DNA from: Motiliproteus sp. SC1-56
GTDB taxonomy: Bacteria; Pseudomonadota; Gammaproteobacteria; Pseudomonadales; Balneatricaceae
Direction of reading: 5' to 3'
Assembly (NCBI RefSeq): GCF_017309075.1
Contig: NZ_JAEMGS010000006.1
Span: 1 to 64,000 of the forward strand
Length of the DNA: 64,000 nucleotides
In this document: positions 45,221 to 53,606 of the stretch, in pieces
Numbering within the stretch: the first letter of the stretch is position 1
How the letters are laid out: each line of letters starts with the position of its first letter
Made by a program: the position numbers and the translations under genes
Notes under the pieces: generated by a model
Database searches by the model: none
The model's input: only the letters and a program-made list of their open reading frames with translations
Told to the model about the DNA's origin: nothing

Positions 45221-46719
45221 CCGCCGCGTTTTCCCTTGGCCGCGGCATCCTGGCCGTTCTTTTCCAGTCCGTAGCGCTCCAGCTTGTTACGCAGCCCCAC
45301 CCGGGAAAGCCCCAGCTCTTCGGCGGCGTGGCTCTTGTTCCAGCGGTGACGGATCAGCGCTTCACGCAGGATTGAGGCTTCCAGCAGCTCCACCCGCTCC
45401 TTGAGGGTTCCGCGCAGCCCGGCGATGCTCTCCCATTCCCGGGCGTCCGCGCCTTGCGCGGCGCAACTCACCCCGCGAATAATATGGGACGAGATCAGCT
45501 CGGCCCCCAGCAGCGGCTCGCGAGAAAAGACCAGCATACGCTGCACCTCGTTCTGGAGCTCACGCACGTTGCCGGGCCAGTCGTATTCGCACAGACAGCT
45601 CAGGGCTTCCTCGGTAAACCCTTCCACGGACTTGCCGAAGGTCTCCACCGCCTGGTGGAGGATCGTCTCGGCCAGGCTCGGAATATCCATGGGACGCTCA
45701 CGCAGGGGGGGCAGCTCCAGGGTGACCTGGGCCAGGCGGTAGTAGAGGTCCTGGCGAAAGCGCCCGGCCCTAACCTCCTCCTGCAGATCTCGGTTGGTGG
45801 CGGCCACCACCCGCACGTCGACACGGCGTTTCTGATCAGACCCCAGCGGGCGGATCTCCCCTTCCTGCAAGACCCGCAGCAGCTTGACCTGGAAAGCCGG
45901 CGAGATCTCGCCGATCTCGTCCAGAAAGATGGTGCCCCCGTGGGCCTGTTCGAACAGCCCCACGTGGTCGGAAATGGCGCCGGTAAACGCCCCCTTGCGG
46001 TGGCCGAAGAGCTCGCTCGAGAGCAGTTCATCGTGCATGGCGCCGCAGTTTTCAGAGACGAAAGGCTTTTCGGACCGGGCCGAGCTGTAGTGCAGCGCCC
46101 GGGCGAACAGCTCTTTGCCCGTGCCTGACTCACCGGTGATCAAAAGCGAGATGTCGTAGGGGGCGATGCGGCTGAGCTGGGCGCAGGCTTCATTCAACGG
46201 GCTGGTTTCGGTGCGCCGAATCCGTTCCAGTTGAAAGTTCTCTTTGAGCACGCTGCGCTTACGCTTGAGCTGTTTACGAACGCTAGGCGCGGTCACCTTC
46301 ATCTCGGTGCTCAGCAGTCCGCTCTCGTTCTGCAAGCGGTAGAGCTGGGCGGCATTGCGCACCGTCATCAGCAGCTCGTCAGGATGCCAGGGCTTGGTGA
46401 TGTACTGGTAAATGCCCCCTTCGTTGATACCCTGGATGATGCCCTCGGCGTCGGTGTAGCCGGAGATGATGATCCGCCAGACCTGGGGCCAGCGGGCCCG
46501 GACCCGGGTCAGGAACTCCACGCCGGTGACGCCGGGCATGCGCTGATCACAGAGAATCACCTGCACCGGGTGTTCGGTAAGCAGGCGTTCGGCCTCATCC
46601 ACGGAGCCGGCACAGAGGACGTCGAACTCCTCGTCCAGCGTCCGGTTCATGGTTTCCAGTGAGCGGGCTTCGTCGTCCACCAGCAGCACGCAGGGGCGTT
46701 CGCCTGTATTCAGCGGCAT
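45217..46719 (-). CDS. hoxA: NtrC-type hydrogenase regulator HoxA/HupR
   Basis: This 500-residue response regulator has a receiver domain (CVLLVDDEARS; phospho-acceptor in VILCDQRMPG; Lys in YQYITKPW). A sigma-54 AAA+ domain follows, with Walker A GESGTGKELFARALHY, the GAFTGA loop in HRKGAFTGAISDH, and DEIGEISPAFQVKLLRVLQEGEIRPLG. The C-terminal Fis-type HTH is HRWNKSHAAEELGLSRVGLRNKLERYG. The ATG at 46719 follows GGAGGGGG. GAFTGA predicts direct work on sigma-54. No partner kinase gene is in this cluster. Confidence 0.96.
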   Translation of the reverse strand: MPLNTGERPCVLLVDDEARSLETMNRTLDEEFDVLCAGSVDEAERLLTEHPVQVILCDQRMPGVTGVEFLTRVRARWPQVWRIIISGYTDAEGIIQGINEGGIYQYITKPWHPDELLMTVRNAAQLYRLQNESGLLSTEMKVTAPSVRKQLKRKRSVLKENFQLERIRRTETSPLNEACAQLSRIAPYDISLLITGESGTGKELFARALHYSSARSEKPFVSENCGAMHDELLSSELFGHRKGAFTGAISDHVGLFEQAHGGTIFLDEIGEISPAFQVKLLRVLQEGEIRPLGSDQKRRVDVRVVAATNRDLQEEVRAGRFRQDLYYRLAQVTLELPPLRERPMDIPSLAETILHQAVETFGKSVEGFTEEALSCLCEYDWPGNVRELQNEVQRMLVFSREPLLGAELISSHIIRGVSCAAQGADAREWESIAGLRGTLKERVELLEASILREALIRHRWNKSHAAEELGLSRVGLRNKLERYGLEKNGQDAAAKGKRGG

Positions 46720-46751
46720 GACGCTACCCCCTCCGTGCGCATCGCGTGTCT

Positions 46752-47690
46752 TCACCCTTTACCCAGAGTGCGCTTGAGGCTGGCCACCTGGGACTCCAGG
46801 GCATCAAGTTTGGCTTGCAGCAGCGCCTGCTGCCGTTGCTCGATCCACGCGTACCACCCCTGCATGCCTTCGCCGGTGCGGGCCGAGAGCTGCAGAACCT
46901 GGATCTCGGGGTTGACCCGGCGGGCATATTCAATGCACTGCGCCACGTCGAAATCGAGGTACGGGAGCAGATCCACCTTGTTCAGGATCATCAGATCCGC
47001 GGCGTGAAACATGTCCGGGTACTTGAGCGGCTTGTCCTCGCCCTCGGTCACCGACAGGATCGCCACCTTGTGAGCTTCGCCCAAGTCAAAGGCCGCCGGA
47101 CAGACCAGGTTCCCCACGTTCTCGATAAAGAGCACCCCCTGCTCGCCCAGGTCAAACTGCTCCAGGGCATGGCCCACCATGTGGGCATCCAGGTGACAGC
47201 CCTTGCCGGTGTTGATCTGCACCGCCTTGGCCCCGGTGGCGCGGATTCGATCGGCGTCGTTGGCGGTCTGCTGGTCCCCCTCGATCACGCCGCAAGTGAA
47301 CGTCTTGCCGATATCCTCGATGGTGCGGGTCAGCAGCGTGGTCTTACCCGAACCGGGGCTGGAGACCAGGTTAAGGGCCAGCAGGTTCTGCTCGGCCAGC
47401 TTTTCGCGGTTGGCCGCGGCGTAACGGTCGTTCTTGCTGAGGATATCCTGCTCGATCTGCACCATTCGACGCTGACTGAGGCCGGGAGCGTGGGCGCCCG
47501 CAGCACCGCGTCCGTAGTGGAGATCCCCCTTGGCGTCAGGCGCGTGGCTGTGGCTTTGGCTGTGGCTATGCGCGTGATCATGCGCGTGGCTATGAGTATG
47601 GTCATGATCGTGCGCGTGGGCATGGCCATGGTGTAGGTCGTGGCCTTCGATTTGTGTGTTACCGCTGGCGCAGCCGCAGGTGGTGCACAT
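46752..47690 (-). CDS. hypB: Nickel-delivery GTPase HypB
   Basis: This 312-residue GTPase inserts nickel into the large subunit with HypA. It starts [10 protein letters not shown] (the CxxCGC site) and has a His-rich stretch at residues about 17-50 ([20 protein letters not shown]...). The GTPase domain follows: [44 protein letters not shown] and [10 protein letters not shown]. The His region suggests nickel storage. It precedes hoxA, and hypA lies 70 bp upstream with an intercistronic hairpin. Confidence 0.96.
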   Translation of the reverse strand: MCTTCGCASGNTQIEGHDLHHGHAHAHDHDHTHSHAHDHAHSHSQSHSHAPDAKGDLHYGRGAAGAHAPGLSQRRMVQIEQDILSKNDRYAAANREKLAEQNLLALNLVSSPGSGKTTLLTRTIEDIGKTFTCGVIEGDQQTANDADRIRATGAKAVQINTGKGCHLDAHMVGHALEQFDLGEQGVLFIENVGNLVCPAAFDLGEAHKVAILSVTEGEDKPLKYPDMFHAADLMILNKVDLLPYLDFDVAQCIEYARRVNPEIQVLQLSARTGEGMQGWYAWIEQRQQALLQAKLDALESQVASLKRTLGKG

Positions 47691-47732
47691 GGGCGATCTC
47701 CCCTAAAACTGTTCTTACTGTCAGTACATCGA

Positions 47733-47765
47733 AATAGCGCTCCCCGATCGGGCTGCTTCGCTATT
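47733..47765 (-). promoter_or_regulatory. Intercistronic hairpin hypA-hypB
   Basis: Outer arms AATAGCG and CGCTATT enclose the inner palindrome CCCGATCGGG (47743-47752). The stem overlaps the hypA stop codon. It may modulate translation or stability between hypA and hypB. Confidence 0.4.
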
Positions 47766-48102
47766 CCACTTCTAACTCTTTTACCCGCATCTCGTCACCC
47801 GCCACCATCTGGACCTGGTAGCCGTTACAGTGGGGACAGGGGTCGTAGCGGGCCTGGTACTCGAACTGCTTGCCGCACTCGTGGCACCAGCCGGTGCCGG
47901 GTATCTCGATGATCTCCAGTTCGGCGTCCTGGGCGATGGAGCCCTTGCAGACCGCCTCGAAGCAAAAGCGCATGGCTTCGGCCTCGACATGGGAGAGGCG
48001 GCCGATCTCCAGCCACACTTTTTTCACCCGGCTGAAGCCCTGGGCGACGGCACTCTCTTCCAGCACCTGGATTACCCCCTCGGCGAGGGACATCTCATGC
48101 AT
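47761..48102 (-). CDS. hypA: Nickel-delivery metallochaperone HypA
   Basis: This 113-residue protein begins MHEMSLAEGVIQVLEE, whose His2 and Glu3 bind nickel. The Zn site is WCHECGKQFEYQARYDPCPHCNGYQVQMV, with two CxxC pairs. It works with HypB for nickel insertion. The ATG overlaps the end of hupK by 8 bases. Confidence 0.97.
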   Translation of the reverse strand: MHEMSLAEGVIQVLEESAVAQGFSRVKKVWLEIGRLSHVEAEAMRFCFEAVCKGSIAQDAELEIIEIPGTGWCHECGKQFEYQARYDPCPHCNGYQVQMVAGDEMRVKELEVE

Positions 48103-49198
48103 GCTTCACCTCAAATTCATGACTGACGCAGGGGTCCAGGGACAGCACCTGCCAGGCCACCCACGCCTGCAACTGTTCGGGGGGCGCTGCCAGCCAGCTC
48201 TCCAGCCCCTGAAAAAGCGCCCCCCGGGGGTGAAAGTTCCACTCGGTCGGCGCCAGAATACGGTAATCCTCCACCCGGCCCTGGCCAATCGCCTCCCGGT
48301 GAAGCAGCAGCCCGCGGGCCGTTCGCACCCAGCCGAGTGCAGCCCCGGACTCCAAGACCTGAGCGCCGCACAGCCCGGACAGATCGTTTTCATCAAGACG
48401 CCGATAGAGCTCCAGCGTATCCAACAGACGGGCCACCAGCCGCGTAGTCGGTAACTGCGCCCCGCTGTCGAGGCGGAAGCGAATCCAGGGGTGGTGCTGT
48501 TGATAGCTAAGGGCTCCCGTCTCCATGCAGACCCCATCCCATCGGGGCTCGCGGACAAAACCCTTCTCCGTCATCCACTGCCCCAGTGCCTGCAGCTGGG
48601 CCACCTCCGGCGAATCGGGCATCAGCACCGGCGACCCGGTTCCGGGCAACCCCGCCAGGCGTCGCTCGGCTTCACGCAGGCGCACTGCCAGGGGCGCCGG
48701 GTGATGCCGCAGCCACTCCTCCAGCGCCGCGGCCGACTGCGACCGCCAGCGCGCAGCCCCCATTCCCAGCAACTCCCGGCTCAACAAGGCCGCAAGTGCA
48801 TCCAGAATCTGGCGACGAATCGCCGGCGCCTGCTGACTGAAACCACGCAGCTGCCGGTGCAACGGCGCATAGGCGGCCATCTCCGGCTCCTGTCCCAGCA
48901 GGCGGGGCAAGTCCACCAGAAAACGCCACAGGTACGCTTGCAGCGCTTCGCACAGGGCGCCTTCCTGCGCCTCCCTTGATGGCTGCGCGCAGGCCTCAAG
49001 CGCCGAGCAGGCAAGCCTTGCCGCGAGCCCCTGGGCTTGGCCACAGAGGTTGAAAAGCGCCGGGATACGGTCAATCACCGCGTCGGCAGGCAACCCTTCA
49101 AAAAGCCGGGTCACTTCCCCGGGCCGGCTGGAGCGGATCTGGACCGGTGCATCGCTGCCCGGATCCAGCTGAATATGGATCTTTCCCTCGATACTCAA
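48095..49198 (-). CDS. hupK: Hydrogenase maturation protein HupK/HoxV
   Basis: This 367-residue protein resembles the [NiFe] large subunit in degenerate form, as HupK/HoxV do. The N-terminal LFNLCGQAQGLAARLACSALEAC keeps one of the two Cys of the RxCGxC motif. The C-terminus is LSLDPCVSHEFEVKHA, which keeps the DPC but lacks the second Cys and the standard His spacing. Family work suggests a scaffold for Fe(CN)2CO transfer. It overlaps hypA by 8 bases and sits between hupJ and hypA. Confidence 0.87.
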   Translation of the reverse strand: MSIEGKIHIQLDPGSDAPVQIRSSRPGEVTRLFEGLPADAVIDRIPALFNLCGQAQGLAARLACSALEACAQPSREAQEGALCEALQAYLWRFLVDLPRLLGQEPEMAAYAPLHRQLRGFSQQAPAIRRQILDALAALLSRELLGMGAARWRSQSAAALEEWLRHHPAPLAVRLREAERRLAGLPGTGSPVLMPDSPEVAQLQALGQWMTEKGFVREPRWDGVCMETGALSYQQHHPWIRFRLDSGAQLPTTRLVARLLDTLELYRRLDENDLSGLCGAQVLESGAALGWVRTARGLLLHREAIGQGRVEDYRILAPTEWNFHPRGALFQGLESWLAAPPEQLQAWVAWQVLSLDPCVSHEFEVKHA

Positions 49199-49242
49199 TC
49201 CCGGGCTCCCGTCGCCGTCGCTACCAAGCGGCGGTCAGCCTG

Positions 49243-49797
49243 TCAGCCCGCCGCGCCCGCACCGCCCAGGAAGGCGCGCCTTGAGAGCGCACAGCCCTGG
49301 GAAGCAGGTTGTTCCTGGCCATTATCCGTCGCTGCCTGCTCCGGTTCAATTGCCCGGACCGGGATCGATTTCAGCAGCTGCAGCACATCCTCGGCGGTGC
49401 GTCGAATCTCGGCCTGGGCTTTCCACTCGTGAACGGGGGAAGCCAGGGAACAACTCAGGTAGCTGCCGATGCTCTCTTCCCGGCGGGGACTGAATTTGTA
49501 CTCCCCCTGGGGAAAGGCCAGCACCACCTCTTTGCCCTTGCCGGTCTCGAACTGTTGCGGCCAGGGGGAGCCCGCCTTGGGCACGATCAGCAGATTCAGA
49601 AACCAGGGGGTGATCAGTACGCCCAGCCAGTGCCCTTCCCACGCCTGAAAGCCGACTGCCTCCACGGCCAATGCCGTATTCACCACCGGCAACCCCGCCA
49701 TGCGTTCGCTCAAAATGGCGTTGAAGACCGCTTCCAGCACGGGCCCTGGATTCTCCGCAAAACCGGTCTCATGCGCTGCTTGCTGCTCTAGCGTCAC
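49243..49797 (-). CDS. hupJ: [NiFe]-hydrogenase assembly chaperone HupJ/HybE
   Basis: This protein of about 184 residues has the HybE-family core: NPGPVLEAVFNAILSERMAGLPVVNTALAVEAVGFQAWEGHWLGVLITPWFLNLLIVP, then FPQGEYKFSPRREESIGSYLSCSLASPVHEW. HybE proteins assist small- and large-subunit assembly and Tat proofreading. The GTG at 49797 was chosen for AAGGAG six bases ahead, and an upstream GTG at 49812 would overlap hupF. It ends CALSRRAFLGGAGAAG, a twin-arginine-like run at the wrong end of the protein. Confidence 0.87.
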   Translation of the reverse strand: MTLEQQAAHETGFAENPGPVLEAVFNAILSERMAGLPVVNTALAVEAVGFQAWEGHWLGVLITPWFLNLLIVPKAGSPWPQQFETGKGKEVVLAFPQGEYKFSPRREESIGSYLSCSLASPVHEWKAQAEIRRTAEDVLQLLKSIPVRAIEPEQAATDNGQEQPASQGCALSRRAFLGGAGAAG

Positions 49798-49808
49798 GTC
49801 TTTCTCCT

Positions 49809-50066
49809 TCACTGCGCGGCGTCGCCCTGACCCAGGGGCCGCATCGAGAACTGATCCAGTTCGGCGAGGTAGGCCAGGGCCTCCTCGGCACGCACCTTGT
49901 CGATTTTTTCCACGGCGAAGTTACCCACCTGGATCAGCAGGTAATCACCGAGGGCGACCGGCTCATCCATCAGGATCAGGCTCACCTCCCGGCTCTCGCC
50001 CAGGCTCTCAACCCGGGCCACCTGACCGTCGAGCGCCACCACCTTGGAGGGTACTCCGATGCACAT
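49809..50066 (-). CDS. hupF: HypC-family chaperone HupF
   Basis: This 85-residue protein begins MCIGVPSKVVAL, with the HypC-type Cys2. Further family features are MDEPVALGDYLLIQVGNFAVEKIDKVRAEEALAYL. It is a paralogue of hypC in the same cluster. HupF-type proteins act as the specific chaperone of the large subunit, including under aerobic conditions. It overlaps hupD (TGATG) and precedes hupJ. Confidence 0.92.
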   Translation of the reverse strand: MCIGVPSKVVALDGQVARVESLGESREVSLILMDEPVALGDYLLIQVGNFAVEKIDKVRAEEALAYLAELDQFSMRPLGQGDAAQ

Positions 50067-50557
50067 CAGACCGCCTCGCCCACGCAGGGCTTGAGGGGGT
50101 GCCCCAAGGCTTCAAGCTCCGCCACGGTCAAATCCACCAGTTCATCGAGTTTGGGCTGCATCGCTTCGCTTAGTTCGGTACTGGTCTCCAGCGAAAACGG
50201 TACGACCCCGAACAGGGTCATGCGCTTGGGCATTTCCCCGGTCACGGTCAACACCCCGAGCAAATCGGAAATGCCCAGCTGGTGGGGTGATATTTTGGAC
50301 TTGAACAGCGCCGGCACCTCATCGTCCACGAGGCGCACCAGGGTGCCCGGGGCCGCGCCTGTGTTGACCGCATCCACCAGGATCACGTGGTCCCGGTCCG
50401 CCATGGAAGCCAGCAGTTCCATCCCGGCGGTGCCGCCGTCCATCACCTCAACCCCGGCCGGAATCCGGTAGCGCTGCTCCAGGGCCTCGACCACGCGCAC
50501 GCCGATGCCCTCATCGGTCAGCAGAATATTGCCGACCCCCAAAACCAATATACTCAT
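50066..50557 (-). CDS. hupD: Hydrogenase maturation protease HupD/HybD
   Basis: This 163-residue endopeptidase removes the C-terminal tail of the large subunit after nickel insertion. The Ni-recognition Asp/Glu motifs are VLGVGNILLTDEGIGVRVVEALE, VMDGGTAGMELLASMADRDHVILVDAVNTG, and SPHQLGISDLLGVLTVTGEMPKRMTLFGVVP, whose His is conserved. The ATG at 50557 follows GAGGAG at five bases, and a GTG six bases up is less likely. It directly follows the large-subunit gene. Confidence 0.95.
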   Translation of the reverse strand: MSILVLGVGNILLTDEGIGVRVVEALEQRYRIPAGVEVMDGGTAGMELLASMADRDHVILVDAVNTGAAPGTLVRLVDDEVPALFKSKISPHQLGISDLLGVLTVTGEMPKRMTLFGVVPFSLETSTELSEAMQPKLDELVDLTVAELEALGHPLKPCVGEAV

Positions 50558-50649
50558 TGCCACTCCTCGGGCGACTCATCCAGCCCCCTGATAACGGAAA
50601 TGCCGGTCTCGGGATTACCCCAGACCGGCACTCCTGCCCCGACTACTGC

Positions 50650-52365
50650 TTAAAGGGCGCGCACCTTAACGATTTCGTTGTTCTCGGTATCGACCATGTG
50701 AATGGCGCAGGCGATACAGGGATCAAACGAGTGCACGGTGCGCAGCACCTCCAGCGGACTCTCCGGGTTGGCCACCGGGTTGCCGAGCAGGGACGCCTCG
50801 TAAGGGCCGGGCACGTCGTCGGCATTGCGGGGACCGGCGTTCCAGGTACTGGGCACCACCGCCTGGTAGTTCTTGATCTTGCCGTCCTCAATCACACACC
50901 AGTGCGACAGCACACCACGGGGCGCTTCGTGGAAGCCCACGCCACGGATCTCCCCTTTCGGGAAGGAGGGACGATTGTAGGTGTCGGTATCGCCGGTGGC
51001 GATGTTGTTCACCAGCATCTGCCACTGGGCTTTCATTTCATCGAGCATCACAGCACAGCGCACCGCGCGGGCGGCGTGACGACCGAGGGTTGAGTGCAGG
51101 TGCTCGATGCCGACGCCCCCGGGACCGCCCACCAGCTTGTTGACGCTGTTGAGGCTATCCACCAGGAAGTTGAGATGGGTCTTGGTAGACTCGTGACCGG
51201 CCGCCGCCATGCAGAGCACGTTGGCCAGGGGCCCTACCTGGGCCGGGCGGCCCTGGAAGGTGGGCGACTTGATCCAGGAGTACTGGCCGTCGTCGTTGAA
51301 GTCGTCGTAGTTGGGTACGGTTTCACCTTCCCAGGGATGCAGGGGCGCCTCACCGGTGTACCAGGAGTGCTTGGAGCTCTCGGCGACGCTCTGCTTGAAG
51401 AAGTCGTCCTGGAAGCTCTTGATCGGGGTGAAGGTGGACAGGTCCCCATTGCGGATATAACCACCGGGCATGGCGAACTTCGTGCCCTTGGCGTCGATCG
51501 GCAGATCCGGTACGCAGAGGTAGTCGGTGACCCCCTTGCCATAGCCGGCCCAATCGGTGTAGAAGGCGCCGACCGCGGCCAGATCCACCAGGTAGGCGTT
51601 CTTGACGAAGCTGTCCAGCTTGTCGATCAGGCTCTTGATGTAGACCAGGCGTTCCATGTTGAGCACGGACTGGCTGTCCATGTTGATGGAGTTGGTGACG
51701 CCGCCCACGGCCAGGTTCTGGATGTGGGGCGTCTTACCACCCAGCACGGTGACGATCTTGTTGGCCTCGCGCTGGATTTCCAGCGCCTGCAGGTAGTGCG
51801 CCGCGGCGATGAGATTCACCTCCGGCGGCAGTTTCATGGCGCTGTGCCCCCAGTAGCCGTTGGCGAATACGCCGAGCTGGCCGGAGTTGACGAAGCCCTT
51901 GAGCTTCTCCTGCACGCGGCGCATCTCGTGGACGCTGTTGAGCTCCCAGCTGGAGAGGCTCTCGGCCAGGGAAGCGGCCTTGGCCGGGTCGGCGTCCAGG
52001 GCGGAAACGATATCCACCCAGTCCAGGGCGGAGAGGTGATAGAAGTGGACGATATGATCGTGCACCGCGTGAGCGGTGATAATCAGGTTGCGGATGTGCT
52101 GGGCGTTGACCGGCACCTCGAGGTTGAGGGCGTTCTCCACCGAGCGCACCGAGGCCAGGGCGTGGACAGTGGTGCACACGCCACAGATGCGCTGGGTGAA
52201 GACCCAGGCGTCGAGGGGGTCACGCCCCTCGAGAATCTGCTCGATGCCGCGCCACATCTGGCCCGAGGACCAGGCCTTGGACACCTGGCCATTTTCCACC
52301 TCGACGTCGATACGCAGGTGGCCTTCGATACGAGTAACGGGATCCACGACGATACGTTGTGCCAT
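50650..52365 (-). CDS. hybC: [NiFe]-hydrogenase large subunit (HybC/HupL)
   Basis: This 571-residue catalytic subunit binds the Ni-Fe(CN)2CO centre. It starts AQRIVVDPVTRIEGHLRIDVEVE. The N-terminal ligand pair is RICGVC (C61, C64) and the C-terminal pair DPCIACAIH (C550, C553). Cleavage by HupD is expected after H556, releasing a 15-residue tail. The sequence fits membrane-bound group 1 uptake enzymes. It pairs with HybO in the periplasm and follows hybB with a palindromic spacer. Confidence 0.97.
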   Translation of the reverse strand: MAQRIVVDPVTRIEGHLRIDVEVENGQVSKAWSSGQMWRGIEQILEGRDPLDAWVFTQRICGVCTTVHALASVRSVENALNLEVPVNAQHIRNLIITAHAVHDHIVHFYHLSALDWVDIVSALDADPAKAASLAESLSSWELNSVHEMRRVQEKLKGFVNSGQLGVFANGYWGHSAMKLPPEVNLIAAAHYLQALEIQREANKIVTVLGGKTPHIQNLAVGGVTNSINMDSQSVLNMERLVYIKSLIDKLDSFVKNAYLVDLAAVGAFYTDWAGYGKGVTDYLCVPDLPIDAKGTKFAMPGGYIRNGDLSTFTPIKSFQDDFFKQSVAESSKHSWYTGEAPLHPWEGETVPNYDDFNDDGQYSWIKSPTFQGRPAQVGPLANVLCMAAAGHESTKTHLNFLVDSLNSVNKLVGGPGGVGIEHLHSTLGRHAARAVRCAVMLDEMKAQWQMLVNNIATGDTDTYNRPSFPKGEIRGVGFHEAPRGVLSHWCVIEDGKIKNYQAVVPSTWNAGPRNADDVPGPYEASLLGNPVANPESPLEVLRTVHSFDPCIACAIHMVDTENNEIVKVRAL

Positions 52366-52421
52366 GGTAATTCTCCTAATTATTCTGCGGTGCGGCCAGG
52401 GCCCACACCTGAAACTGTTCT

Positions 52422-52443
52422 GCAGCCGGCCGCGGCCGGCTGC
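52422..52443 (-). promoter_or_regulatory. 22-bp perfect palindrome between hybB and hybC
   Basis: GCAGCCGGCC and GGCCGGCTGC around GC form a perfect palindrome just after the hybB stop. In RNA it is a very stable hairpin without T run, so it likely guards an mRNA end or sets relative expression. Confidence 0.55.
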
Positions 52444-52460
52444 GCATCAAAGTTCGGTGA

Positions 52461-53606
52461 TCAGGCGTGGGCCTGCTGGTGCTTGGGCATTACCGGGAAT
52501 AGCTTGACGAAGAACAGGTAGCCCATGATCTCGATCGCCACGATGCCGATGGAGACCATCAGCTCCGCCGCCGAGGGGAAGTAGACGTAACCGGCACCCG
52601 GGTCGAAGCCCACCAGGAAGGCGTTAAAGCGGTAGGTGGCCCCCGCCAGTAGCAGGCTGACCGCGGCGATCAGCAGGAAACGGCCCTGGCGGTTGAACCG
52701 GGACGAGCCGAGGATCAGCAGCGGCACCACAAACAGAGCGGTTTCCAGCAGGAACATATTGCCCTGCAGATCCCCTTCAAAGGCGCCGCCCAGGGCGCCC
52801 CGTCGGATCAGATCGCCAAAGCGGATCACCAGGTAGGCCGCCACCAGCCCCACGATCACCTTGATCAGCCCACGGTGAAGATGGGTTTCGCTGGGCTGGC
52901 GCAGACCGACCGCGGCCATGGACCCCTCGAAGATGACGATACAGAACCCCATCAGCATGGCGGTCATGATCGCCAGCAGCGGCATCAGCTGTTGCGCCTG
53001 CCACAACGGATCAACCTTGTGCCCCATCGCGATCAAGAGAGAGCCTAGGGACGACTGGTGCATGGTGGGCAGCAGCACGCCGATGGCGATGAAGATAAAG
53101 AGCACCTTTTCCAGGCGAGCCCGCCAGACATCGGCCCTGAACTTCTCGAGAATCACCGGCAGGAACTCGATAAAGAGCACCAGGCTGTAGGCGCTGACGC
53201 ACAGGCCCACCTCCAGCATCACCGAGTTGAGGTTCATCTGGGCCGGGTTGAACATCTGGTAGAAGTTCCAGTAGCGACCCATGTCGATGACCGCTCCCAG
53301 ACCGCCGAGGCTGTAGCCGAAAAGACTCGCCAGCAGGGCCGGGCGCACCAGCGGGTGGTACTTGCCCTTGTTGGCGATGTAGACGGTCAGGGCCAGCACG
53401 TAGCCGCCACAGGCAAAGCCGGTGCCCACCACAATGTCGTAGACCACCCAGATGCCCCAGGGGTACCCGTCGTTGAGGTTGGTGACCGCTGCCAGGCCGT
53501 TGGCGAAACGGTCCACCAGCAATACCAGGGCGATAACCGCCAGGATACCCAGGAACAGGAACGGCGCCGTAAAAAGTCGGCCACCGATGGGTTGATGATG
53601 ACTCAT
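52461..53606 (-). CDS. hybB: Hydrogenase integral membrane subunit HybB (NrfD family)
   Basis: This 381-residue NrfD-like protein anchors the hydrogenase and passes electrons to quinone. About ten helices can be traced (e.g. FLFLGILAVIALVLLVDRF; MLEVGLCVSAYSLVLFIEFLPVIL; LMVSIGIVAIEIMGYLFFVKLFPVM). The HybB signature GYPWGIWVVYDIVVGTGFACGGYVLAL is near the start. It has no heme b ligand pattern like HupC/HyaC. It overlaps hybA by four bases. Confidence 0.94.
   Translation of the reverse strand: MSHHQPIGGRLFTAPFLFLGILAVIALVLLVDRFANGLAAVTNLNDGYPWGIWVVYDIVVGTGFACGGYVLALTVYIANKGKYHPLVRPALLASLFGYSLGGLGAVIDMGRYWNFYQMFNPAQMNLNSVMLEVGLCVSAYSLVLFIEFLPVILEKFRADVWRARLEKVLFIFIAIGVLLPTMHQSSLGSLLIAMGHKVDPLWQAQQLMPLLAIMTAMLMGFCIVIFEGSMAAVGLRQPSETHLHRGLIKVIVGLVAAYLVIRFGDLIRRGALGGAFEGDLQGNMFLLETALFVVPLLILGSSRFNRQGRFLLIAAVSLLLAGATYRFNAFLVGFDPGAGYVYFPSAAELMVSIGIVAIEIMGYLFFVKLFPVMPKHQQAHA

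Noticed and set aside
43553-45274. 573-codon plus-strand frame antisense to hypF
   Set aside because: hypF has all family motifs; the antisense frame shows none.
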